Below, piece by piece: positions 1-10,540 of a stretch of DNA of 64,000 bases (its first letter is position 1; each line of letters opens with the position of its first letter). Location of the stretch: the NCBI GenBank assembly GCA_964017235.1, contig OZ024936.1, positions 12,562,496 to 12,626,495 of the forward strand, written 5' to 3'. The position numbers and the translations under genes are program-made. The notes beneath the pieces are model-generated. The model worked only from the letters and a program-made list of their open reading frames with translations, had not been told where the DNA came from and did not search any database. Origin of the DNA: Sabellastarte sp. h YS-2021 (Eukaryota > Annelida > Polychaeta > Sabellida > Sabellidae).

Positions 1-143
1 TTTTGGTCGTTCCGAGGGACACCAATTTTTTTCCACCAATGGATAGAGTGGTCCAGTCTGAGTCTATACAATATAACAGGGTAGGGTCTAAAGACCTTAA
101 TTTCGTAGATATGAGCAGAAACAGTATTTCCCATTGATTTTAA
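1..143. repeat. Partial monomer at the left edge
   Basis: This is the last 143 bp of a monomer cut by the window boundary. The variable box is missing, so the class is not visible directly. Position 1 corresponds to 31715 in the 31,714-bp duplicate, where the monomer (31665-31857) is S1, so S1 is likely here. Confidence 0.9.
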
Positions 144-344
144 ATGGGGATTTTGCCATGCATATACACTAGTACAGGTGCCTTACCATCGAGTACGCCA
201 ATTTTGGTCGTTCCGAGGGACACCAATTTTTTTCCACCAATGGATAGAGTGGTCCAGTCTGAGTCTATACAATATAACAGGGTAGGGTCTAAAGACCTTA
301 ATTTCGTAGATATGAGCAGAAACAGTATTTCCCATTGATTTTAA
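144..344. repeat. Type example of long monomer class L1 (201 bp)
   Basis: L1 carries TGCCATGCAT at monomer positions 11-20, followed by ATACACTA, which the 193-bp monomers lack, and then GTACAGGTGCC. The box contains the palindromes ATGCAT and ACTAGT. There are 87 complete L1 copies. Relative to S1 the box differs by the 8-bp indel and seven substitutions, all transitions. L1 sub-variants are L1k (C to G at 1312 and 33026) and L1c (CAGTCTCAGTC, monomers starting 17384, 20319, 26390 and 29518). Confidence 0.95.
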
Positions 345-545
345 ATGGGGATTTTGCAATGCATATACACTAGTACAGGTGCCTTACCATCGAGTACGCC
401 AATTTTGGTCGTTCCGAGGGACACCAATTTTTTTCCACCAATGGATAGAGTGGTCCAGTCTGAGTCTATACAATATAACAGGGTAGGGTCTAAAGACCTT
501 AATTTCGTAGATATGAGCAGAAACAGTATTTCCCATTGATTTTAA
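345..545. repeat. Type example of long monomer class L2 (201 bp)
   Basis: L2 is L1 with TGCAATGCAT instead of TGCCATGCAT in the box. The 20 complete copies start at 345, 2709, 4486, 7236, 11731, 13307, 19925, 22860, 24436, 29124, 32059, 34423, 36200, 38950, 43445, 45021, 49701, 55933, 58273 and 60613. L2 is never followed by S2 or S3. The copies at 19925 and 29124 also carry the AGACTGG change (L2p). Confidence 0.95.
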
Positions 546-738
546 ATGGGGATTTCGTCGTACATGTGTAGATGCCTTACCATCGAGTACGCCAATTTTG
601 GTCGTTCCGAGGGACACCAATTTTTTTCCACCAATGGATAGAGTGGTCCAGTCTGAGTCTATACAATATAACAGGGTAGGGTCTAAAGACCTTAATTTCG
701 TAGATATGAGCAGAAACAGTATTTCCCATTGATTTTAA
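546..738. repeat. Type example of short monomer class S1 (193 bp)
   Basis: S1 has the box CGTCGTACAT followed by GTGTAGATGCC, then CTTACCATCGAG. It is the commonest class, with 106 complete copies, and has seven CpGs. Sub-variants are S1k (AAAGAGT for AAACAGT; monomers 18357, 21292, 27363, 30491), an AAACACC form (11932, 43646) and a 192-bp form with one fewer T (61594). Confidence 0.95.
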
Positions 739-939
739 ATGGGGATTTTGCCATGCATATACACTAGTACAGGTGCCTTACCATCGAGTACGCCAATTTT
801 GGTCGTTCCGAGGGACACCAATTTTTTTCCACCAATGGATAGAGTGGTCCAGTCTGAGTCTATACAATATAACAGGGTAGGGTCTAAAGACCTTAATTTC
901 GTAGATATGAGCAGAAACAGTATTTCCCATTGATTTTAA

Positions 940-1132
940 ATGGGGATTTCGTCATACATGTGTAGATGCCGTACGATCGAGTACGCCAATTTTGGTCATT
1001 CCGAGGGACACCAATTTTTTTCCACCAATGGATAGAGTGGTCCAGTCTGAGTCTATACAATATAACAGGGTAGGGTCTAAAGACCTTAATTTCGTAGATA
1101 TGAGCAGAAACAGTATTTCCCATTGATTTTAA
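940..1132. repeat. Type example of short monomer class S2
   Basis: S2 has CGTCATACAT in the box, CCGTACGATCG in place of CCTTACCATCG, and GTCATT in place of GTCGTT. There are 31 copies, from 940 to 63145. Every S2 directly follows an L1 monomer, so the pair L1-S2 behaves as a 394-bp dimer unit. The class contains the overlapping palindromes CGTACG and CGATCG. Confidence 0.95.
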
Positions 1133-1928
1133 ATGGGGATTTTGCCATGCATATACACTAGTACAGGTGCCTTACCATCGAGTACGCCAATTTTGGTCGT
1201 TCCGAGGGACACCAATTTTTTTCCACCAATGGATAGAGTGGTCCAGTCTGAGTCTATACAATATAACAGGGTAGGGTCTAAAGACCTTAATTTCGTAGAT
1301 ATGAGCAGAAAGAGTATTTCCCATTGATTTTAAATGGGGATTTTGCCATGCATATACACTAGTACAGGTGCCTTACCATCGAGTACGCCAATTTTGGTCG
1401 TTCCGAGGGACACCAATTTTTTTCCACCAATGGATAGAGTGGTCCAGTCTGAGTCTATACAATATAACAGGGTAGGGTCTAAAGACCTTAATTTCGTAGA
1501 TATGAGCAGAAACAGTATTTCCCATTGATTTTAAATGGGGATTTCGTCGTACATGTGTAGATGCCTTACCATCGAGTACGCCAATTTTGGTCGTTCCGAG
1601 GGACACCAATTTTTTTCCACCAATGGATAGAGTGGTCCAGTCTGAGTCTATACAATATAACAGGGTAGGGTCTAAAGACCTTAATTTCGTAGATATGAGC
1701 AGAAACAGTATTTCCCATTGATTTTAAATGGGGATTTTGCCATGCATATACACTAGTACAGGTGCCTTACCATCGAGTACGCCAATTTTGGTCGTTCCGA
1801 GGGACACCAATTTTTTTCCACCAATGGATAGAGTGGTCCAGTCTGAGTCTATACAATATAACAGGGTAGGGTCTAAAGACCTTAATTTCGTAGATATGAG
1901 CAGAAACAGTATTTCCCATTGATTTTAA

Positions 1929-2121
1929 ATGGGGATTTCGTCATACATGTGTAGATGCCGTACGATCGAGTACGCCAATTTTGGTCGTTCCGAGGGACAC
2001 CAATTTTTTTCCACCAATGGATAGAGTGGTCCAGTCTGAGTCTATACAATATAACAGGGTAGGGTCTAAAGACCTTAATTTCGTAGATATGAGCAGAAAC
2101 AGTATTTCCCATTGATTTTAA
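1929..2121. repeat. Type example of short monomer class S3
   Basis: S3 is like S2 but keeps GTCGTT. The 19 copies start at 1929, 3899, 5475, 10155, 16226, 19145, 22080, 23849, 28151, 31279, 33643, 35613, 37189, 41869, 47940, 48921, 54172, 55153 and 63724. S3 follows either L1 or S6. S2 is most simply S3 with one CpG to CpA transition. Confidence 0.93.
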
Positions 2122-5100
2122 ATGGGGATTTCGTCGTACATGTGTAGATGCCTTACCATCGAGTACGCCAATTTTGGTCGTTCCGAGGGACACCAATTTT
2201 TTTCCACCAATGGATAGAGTGGTCCAGTCTGAGTCTATACAATATAACAGGGTAGGGTCTAAAGACCTTAATTTCGTAGATATGAGCAGAAACAGTATTT
2301 CCCATTGATTTTAAATGGGGATTTCGTCGTACATGTGTAGATGCCTTACCATCGAGTACGCCAATTTTGGTCGTTCCGAGGGACACCAATTTTTTTCCAC
2401 CAATGGATAGAGTGGTCCAGTCTGAGTCTATACAATATAACAGGGTAGGGTCTAAAGACCTTAATTTCGTAGATATGAGCAGAAACAGTATTTCCCATTG
2501 ATTTTAAATGGGGATTTTGCCATGCATATACACTAGTACAGGTGCCTTACCATCGAGTACGCCAATTTTGGTCGTTCCGAGGGACACCAATTTTTTTCCA
2601 CCAATGGATAGAGTGGTCCAGTCTGAGTCTATACAATATAACAGGGTAGGGTCTAAAGACCTTAATTTCGTAGATATGAGCAGAAACAGTATTTCCCATT
2701 GATTTTAAATGGGGATTTTGCAATGCATATACACTAGTACAGGTGCCTTACCATCGAGTACGCCAATTTTGGTCGTTCCGAGGGACACCAATTTTTTTCC
2801 ACCAATGGATAGAGTGGTCCAGTCTGAGTCTATACAATATAACAGGGTAGGGTCTAAAGACCTTAATTTCGTAGATATGAGCAGAAACAGTATTTCCCAT
2901 TGATTTTAAATGGGGATTTCGTCGTACATGTGTAGATGCCTTACCATCGAGTACGCCAATTTTGGTCGTTCCGAGGGACACCAATTTTTTTCCACCAATG
3001 GATAGAGTGGTCCAGTCTGAGTCTATACAATATAACAGGGTAGGGTCTAAAGACCTTAATTTCGTAGATATGAGCAGAAACAGTATTTCCCATTGATTTT
3101 AAATGGGGATTTTGCCATGCATATACACTAGTACAGGTGCCTTACCATCGAGTACGCCAATTTTGGTCGTTCCGAGGGACACCAATTTTTTTCCACCAAT
3201 GGATAGAGTGGTCCAGTCTGAGTCTATACAATATAACAGGGTAGGGTCTAAAGACCTTAATTTCGTAGATATGAGCAGAAACAGTATTTCCCATTGATTT
3301 TAAATGGGGATTTCGTCATACATGTGTAGATGCCGTACGATCGAGTACGCCAATTTTGGTCATTCCGAGGGACACCAATTTTTTTCCACCAATGGATAGA
3401 GTGGTCCAGTCTGAGTCTATACAATATAACAGGGTAGGGTCTAAAGACCTTAATTTCGTAGATATGAGCAGAAACAGTATTTCCCATTGATTTTAAATGG
3501 GGATTTTGCCATGCATATACACTAGTACAGGTGCCTTACCATCGAGTACGCCAATTTTGGTCGTTCCGAGGGACACCAATTTTTTTCCACCAATGGATAG
3601 AGTGGTCCAGTCTGAGTCTATACAATATAACAGGGTAGGGTCTAAAGACCTTAATTTCGTAGATATGAGCAGAAACAGTATTTCCCATTGATTTTAAATG
3701 GGGATTTTGCCATGCATATACACTAGTACAGGTGCCTTACCATCGAGTACGCCAATTTTGGTCGTTCCGAGGGACACCAATTTTTTTCCACCAATGGATA
3801 GAGTGGTCCAGTCTGAGTCTATACAATATAACAGGGTAGGGTCTAAAGACCTTAATTTCGTAGATATGAGCAGAAACAGTATTTCCCATTGATTTTAAAT
3901 GGGGATTTCGTCATACATGTGTAGATGCCGTACGATCGAGTACGCCAATTTTGGTCGTTCCGAGGGACACCAATTTTTTTCCACCAATGGATAGAGTGGT
4001 CCAGTCTGAGTCTATACAATATAACAGGGTAGGGTCTAAAGACCTTAATTTCGTAGATATGAGCAGAAACAGTATTTCCCATTGATTTTAAATGGGGATT
4101 TCGTCGTACATGTGTAGATGCCTTACCATCGAGTACGCCAATTTTGGTCGTTCCGAGGGACACCAATTTTTTTCCACCAATGGATAGAGTGGTCCAGTCT
4201 GAGTCTATACAATATAACAGGGTAGGGTCTAAAGACCTTAATTTCGTAGATATGAGCAGAAACAGTATTTCCCATTGATTTTAAATGGGGATTTTGCCAT
4301 GCATATACACTAGTACAGGTGCCTTACCATCGAGTACGCCAATTTTGGTCGTTCCGAGGGACACCAATTTTTTTCCACCAATGGATAGAGTGGTCCAGTC
4401 TGAGTCTATACAATATAACAGGGTAGGGTCTAAAGACCTTAATTTCGTAGATATGAGCAGAAACAGTATTTCCCATTGATTTTAAATGGGGATTTTGCAA
4501 TGCATATACACTAGTACAGGTGCCTTACCATCGAGTACGCCAATTTTGGTCGTTCCGAGGGACACCAATTTTTTTCCACCAATGGATAGAGTGGTCCAGT
4601 CTGAGTCTATACAATATAACAGGGTAGGGTCTAAAGACCTTAATTTCGTAGATATGAGCAGAAACAGTATTTCCCATTGATTTTAAATGGGGATTTCGTC
4701 GTACATGTGTAGATGCCTTACCATCGAGTACGCCAATTTTGGTCGTTCCGAGGGACACCAATTTTTTTCCACCAATGGATAGAGTGGTCCAGTCTGAGTC
4801 TATACAATATAACAGGGTAGGGTCTAAAGACCTTAATTTCGTAGATATGAGCAGAAACAGTATTTCCCATTGATTTTAAATGGGGATTTTGCCATGCATA
4901 TACACTAGTACAGGTGCCTTACCATCGAGTACGCCAATTTTGGTCGTTCCGAGGGACACCAATTTTTTTCCACCAATGGATAGAGTGGTCCAGTCTGAGT
5001 CTATACAATATAACAGGGTAGGGTCTAAAGACCTTAATTTCGTAGATATGAGCAGAAACAGTATTTCCCATTGATTTTAAATGGGGATTTCGTCATACAT

Positions 5101-7436
5101 GTGTAGATGCCGTACGATCGAGTACGCCAATTTTGGTCATTCCGAGGGACACCAATTTTTTTCCACCAATGGATAGAGTGGTCCAGTCTGAGTCTATACA
5201 ATATAACAGGGTAGGGTCTAAAGACCTTAATTTCGTAGATATGAGCAGAAACAGTATTTCCCATTGATTTTAAATGGGGATTTTGCCATGCATATACACT
5301 AGTACAGGTGCCTTACCATCGAGTACGCCAATTTTGGTCGTTCCGAGGGACACCAATTTTTTTCCACCAATGGATAGAGTGGTCCAGTCTGAGTCTATAC
5401 AATATAACAGGGTAGGGTCTAAAGACCTTAATTTCGTAGATATGAGCAGAAACAGTATTTCCCATTGATTTTAAATGGGGATTTCGTCATACATGTGTAG
5501 ATGCCGTACGATCGAGTACGCCAATTTTGGTCGTTCCGAGGGACACCAATTTTTTTCCACCAATGGATAGAGTGGTCCAGTCTGAGTCTATACAATATAA
5601 CAGGGTAGGGTCTAAAGACCTTAATTTCGTAGATATGAGCAGAAACAGTATTTCCCATTGATTTTAAATGGGGATTTCGTCGTACATGTGTAGATGCCTT
5701 ACCATCGAGTACGCCAATTTTGGTCGTTCCGAGGGACACCAATTTTTTTCCACCAATGGATAGAGTGGTCCAGTCTGAGTCTATACAATATAACAGGGTA
5801 GGGTCTAAAGACCTTAATTTCGTAGATATGAGCAGAAACAGTATTTCCCATTGATTTTAAATGGGGATTTCGTCGTACATGTGTAGATGCCTTACCATCG
5901 AGTACGCCAATTTTGGTCGTTCCGAGGGACACCAATTTTTTTCCACCAATGGATAGAGTGGTCCAGTCTGAGTCTATACAATATAACAGGGTAGGGTCTA
6001 AAGACCTTAATTTCGTAGATATGAGCAGAAACAGTATTTCCCATTGATTTTAAATGGGGATTTTGCCATGCATATACACTAGTACAGGTGCCTTACCATC
6101 GAGTACGCCAATTTTGGTCGTTCCGAGGGACACCAATTTTTTTCCACCAATGGATAGAGTGGTCCAGTCTGAGTCTATACAATATAACAGGGTAGGGTCT
6201 AAAGACCTTAATTTCGTAGATATGAGCAGAAACAGTATTTCCCATTGATTTTAAATGGGGATTTTGCCATGCATATACACTAGTACAGGTGCCTTACCAT
6301 CGAGTACGCCAATTTTGGTCGTTCCGAGGGACACCAATTTTTTTCCACCAATGGATAGAGTGGTCCAGTCTGAGTCTATACAATATAACAGGGTAGGGTC
6401 TAAAGACCTTAATTTCGTAGATATGAGCAGAAACAGTATTTCCCATTGATTTTAAATGGGGATTTCGTCATACATGTGTAGATGCCGTACGATCGAGTAC
6501 GCCAATTTTGGTCATTCCGAGGGACACCAATTTTTTTCCACCAATGGATAGAGTGGTCCAGTCTGAGTCTATACAATATAACAGGGTAGGGTCTAAAGAC
6601 CTTAATTTCGTAGATATGAGCAGAAACAGTATTTCCCATTGATTTTAAATGGGGATTTTGCCATGCATATACACTAGTACAGGTGCCTTACCATCGAGTA
6701 CGCCAATTTTGGTCGTTCCGAGGGACACCAATTTTTTTCCACCAATGGATAGAGTGGTCCAGTCTGAGTCTATACAATATAACAGGGTAGGGTCTAAAGA
6801 CCTTAATTTCGTAGATATGAGCAGAAACAGTATTTCCCATTGATTTTAAATGGGGATTTCGTCGTACATGTGTAGATGCCTTACCATCGAGTACGCCAAT
6901 TTTGGTCGTTCCGAGGGACACCAATTTTTTTCCACCAATGGATAGAGTGGTCCAGTCTGAGTCTATACAATATAACAGGGTAGGGTCTAAAGACCTTAAT
7001 TTCGTAGATATGAGCAGAAACAGTATTTCCCATTGATTTTAAATGGGGATTTCGTCGTACATGTGTAGATGCCTTACCATCGAGTACGCCAATTTTGGTC
7101 GTTCCGAGGGACACCAATTTTTTTCCACCAATGGATAGAGTGGTCCAGTCTGAGTCTATACAATATAACAGGGTAGGGTCTAAAGACCTTAATTTCGTAG
7201 ATATGAGCAGAAACAGTATTTCCCATTGATTTTAAATGGGGATTTTGCAATGCATATACACTAGTACAGGTGCCTTACCATCGAGTACGCCAATTTTGGT
7301 CGTTCCGAGGGACACCAATTTTTTTCCACCAATGGATAGAGTGGTCCAGTCTGAGTCTATACAATATAACAGGGTAGGGTCTAAAGACCTTAATTTCGTA
7401 GATATGAGCAGAAACAGTATTTCCCATTGATTTTAA

Positions 7437-7629
7437 ATGGGGATTTCGTCATACATGTGTAGATGCCTTACCATGGAGTACGCCAATTTTGGTCGTTCCG
7501 AGGGACACCAATTTTTTTCCACCAATGGATAGAGTGGTCCAGTCTGAGTCTATACAATATAACAGGGTAGGGTCTAAAGACCTTAATTTCGTAGATATGA
7601 GCAGAAACAGTATTTCCCATTGATTTTAA
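7437..7629. repeat. Type example of short monomer class S4
   Basis: S4 has CGTCATACAT with CCTTACCATGGAG, where other S1-like monomers have CATCGAG. The nine copies start at 7437, 13508, 25425, 39151, 45222, 49902, 56134, 58474 and 60814. Eight of the nine follow an L2 monomer; the one at 25425 follows S1. Confidence 0.93.
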
Positions 7630-8602
7630 ATGGGGATTTCGTCGTACATGTGTAGATGCCTTACCATCGAGTACGCCAATTTTGGTCGTTCCGAGGGACA
7701 CCAATTTTTTTCCACCAATGGATAGAGTGGTCCAGTCTGAGTCTATACAATATAACAGGGTAGGGTCTAAAGACCTTAATTTCGTAGATATGAGCAGAAA
7801 CAGTATTTCCCATTGATTTTAAATGGGGATTTTGCCATGCATATACACTAGTACAGGTGCCTTACCATCGAGTACGCCAATTTTGGTCGTTCCGAGGGAC
7901 ACCAATTTTTTTCCACCAATGGATAGAGTGGTCCAGTCTGAGTCTATACAATATAACAGGGTAGGGTCTAAAGACCTTAATTTCGTAGATATGAGCAGAA
8001 ACAGTATTTCCCATTGATTTTAAATGGGGATTTCGTCATACATGTGTAGATGCCGTACGATCGAGTACGCCAATTTTGGTCATTCCGAGGGACACCAATT
8101 TTTTTCCACCAATGGATAGAGTGGTCCAGTCTGAGTCTATACAATATAACAGGGTAGGGTCTAAAGACCTTAATTTCGTAGATATGAGCAGAAACAGTAT
8201 TTCCCATTGATTTTAAATGGGGATTTCGTCGTACATGTGTAGATGCCTTACCATCGAGTACGCCAATTTTGGTCGTTCCGAGGGACACCAATTTTTTTCC
8301 ACCAATGGATAGAGTGGTCCAGTCTGAGTCTATACAATATAACAGGGTAGGGTCTAAAGACCTTAATTTCGTAGATATGAGCAGAAACAGTATTTCCCAT
8401 TGATTTTAAATGGGGATTTCGTCGTACATGTGTAGATGCCTTACCATCGAGTACGCCAATTTTGGTCGTTCCGAGGGACACCAATTTTTTTCCACCAATG
8501 GATAGAGTGGTCCAGTCTGAGTCTATACAATATAACAGGGTAGGGTCTAAAGACCTTAATTTCGTAGATATGAGCAGAAACAGTATTTCCCATTGATTTT
8601 AA

Positions 8603-8795
8603 ATGGGGATTTCGTCGTACATGTGTAGATGCCGTACGATCGAGTACGCCAATTTTGGTCGTTCCGAGGGACACCAATTTTTTTCCACCAATGGATAGAC
8701 TGGTCCAGTCTGAGTCTATACAATATAACAGGGTAGGGTCTAAAGACCTTAATTTCGTAGATATGAGCAGAAACAGTATTTCCCATTGATTTTAA
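8603..8795. repeat. Type example of short monomer class S7
   Basis: S7 combines the S1 box (CGTCGTACAT) with the S2/S3-type CCGTACGATCG and the S6-type AGACTGG, so it looks like a mosaic of three classes. The eight copies start at 8603, 14674, 40317, 46388, 51068, 52620, 57300 and 59640. Each is followed by S5. Confidence 0.92.
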
Positions 8796-8988
8796 ATGGG
8801 GATTTTGTCGTACATGTGTAGATGCCTTACCATCGAGTACGCCAATTTTGGTCGTTCCGAGGGACACCAATTTTTTTCCACCAATTGATAGAGTGGTCCA
8901 GTCTGAGTCTATACAATATAACAGGGTAGGGTCTAAAGACCTTAATTTCGTAGATATGAGCAAAAACAGTATTTCCCATTGATTTTAA
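8796..8988. repeat. Type example of short monomer class S5
   Basis: S5 carries three linked changes: TGTCGTACAT in the box, CCACCAATTG for CCACCAATGG, and GAGCAAAAAC for GAGCAGAAAC. They travel together in all 22 copies, which start at 8796, 9182, 14867, 15253, 16805, 17191, 20126, 25811, 26197, 29325, 40510, 40896, 46581, 46967, 51261, 52813, 53199, 57493, 59833, 62172, 62558 and 62751. Confidence 0.94.
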
Positions 8989-9181
8989 ATGGGGATTTCG
9001 TCGTACATGTGTAGATGCCTTACCATCGAGTACGCCAATTTTGGTCGTTCCGAGGGACACCAATTTTTTTCCACCAATGGATAGACTGGTCCAGTCTGAG
9101 TCTATACAATATAACAGGGTAGGGTCTAAAGACCTTAATTTCGTAGATATGAGCAGAAACAGTATTTCCCATTGATTTTAA
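8989..9181. repeat. Type example of short monomer class S6
   Basis: S6 is S1 with AGACTGG for AGAGTGG at monomer positions 95-101. The change completes a 15-bp inverted repeat, AGACTGG-T-CCAGTCT. The 19 copies start at 8989, 9962, 15060, 16033, 16998, 17971, 20906, 26004, 26977, 30105, 40703, 41676, 46774, 47747, 53006, 53979, 61979, 62365 and 63531. Confidence 0.93.
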
Positions 9182-10540
9182 ATGGGGATTTTGTCGTACA
9201 TGTGTAGATGCCTTACCATCGAGTACGCCAATTTTGGTCGTTCCGAGGGACACCAATTTTTTTCCACCAATTGATAGAGTGGTCCAGTCTGAGTCTATAC
9301 AATATAACAGGGTAGGGTCTAAAGACCTTAATTTCGTAGATATGAGCAAAAACAGTATTTCCCATTGATTTTAAATGGGGATTTTGCCATGCATATACAC
9401 TAGTACAGGTGCCTTACCATCGAGTACGCCAATTTTGGTCGTTCCGAGGGACACCAATTTTTTTCCACCAATGGATAGAGTGGTCCAGTCTGAGTCTATA
9501 CAATATAACAGGGTAGGGTCTAAAGACCTTAATTTCGTAGATATGAGCAGAAACAGTATTTCCCATTGATTTTAAATGGGGATTTCGTCATACATGTGTA
9601 GATGCCGTACGATCGAGTACGCCAATTTTGGTCATTCCGAGGGACACCAATTTTTTTCCACCAATGGATAGAGTGGTCCAGTCTGAGTCTATACAATATA
9701 ACAGGGTAGGGTCTAAAGACCTTAATTTCGTAGATATGAGCAGAAACAGTATTTCCCATTGATTTTAAATGGGGATTTCGTCGTACATGTGTAGATGCCT
9801 TACCATCGAGTACGCCAATTTTGGTCGTTCCGAGGGACACCAATTTTTTTCCACCAATGGATAGAGTGGTCCAGTCTGAGTCTATACAATATAACAGGGT
9901 AGGGTCTAAAGACCTTAATTTCGTAGATATGAGCAGAAACAGTATTTCCCATTGATTTTAAATGGGGATTTCGTCGTACATGTGTAGATGCCTTACCATC
10001 GAGTACGCCAATTTTGGTCGTTCCGAGGGACACCAATTTTTTTCCACCAATGGATAGACTGGTCCAGTCTGAGTCTATACAATATAACAGGGTAGGGTCT
10101 AAAGACCTTAATTTCGTAGATATGAGCAGAAACAGTATTTCCCATTGATTTTAAATGGGGATTTCGTCATACATGTGTAGATGCCGTACGATCGAGTACG
10201 CCAATTTTGGTCGTTCCGAGGGACACCAATTTTTTTCCACCAATGGATAGAGTGGTCCAGTCTGAGTCTATACAATATAACAGGGTAGGGTCTAAAGACC
10301 TTAATTTCGTAGATATGAGCAGAAACAGTATTTCCCATTGATTTTAAATGGGGATTTCGTCGTACATGTGTAGATGCCTTACCATCGAGTACGCCAATTT
10401 TGGTCGTTCCGAGGGACACCAATTTTTTTCCACCAATGGATAGAGTGGTCCAGTCTGAGTCTATACAATATAACAGGGTAGGGTCTAAAGACCTTAATTT
10501 CGTAGATATGAGCAGAAACAGTATTTCCCATTGATTTTAA

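Larger units (their letters stand above)
144..7235. repeat. Long-monomer-rich block (36 monomers)
   Basis: Half of the monomers are long. The order breaks into four related sub-blocks. 144-2507: L1-L2-S1-L1-S2-L1k-L1-S1-L1-S3-S1-S1. 2508-4284: L1-L2-S1-L1-S2-L1-L1-S3-S1. 4285-6053: L1-L2-S1-L1-S2-L1-S3-S1-S1. 6054-7235: L1-L1-S2-L1-S1-S1. The first three share the opening L1-L2-S1-L1-S2-L1 and differ in their tails, as expected from unequal exchange within a once-regular unit. S5, S6 and S7 are absent. Confidence 0.9.
7236..10540. repeat. 17-monomer unit (3,305 bp), copy 1
   Basis: The order is L2-S4-S1-L1-S2-S1-S1-S7-S5-S6-S5-L1-S2-S1-S6-S3-S1. The same order recurs at 13307, 38950 and 45021. 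The last 14 monomers also occur alone at 51840-54557. Confidence 0.92.
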
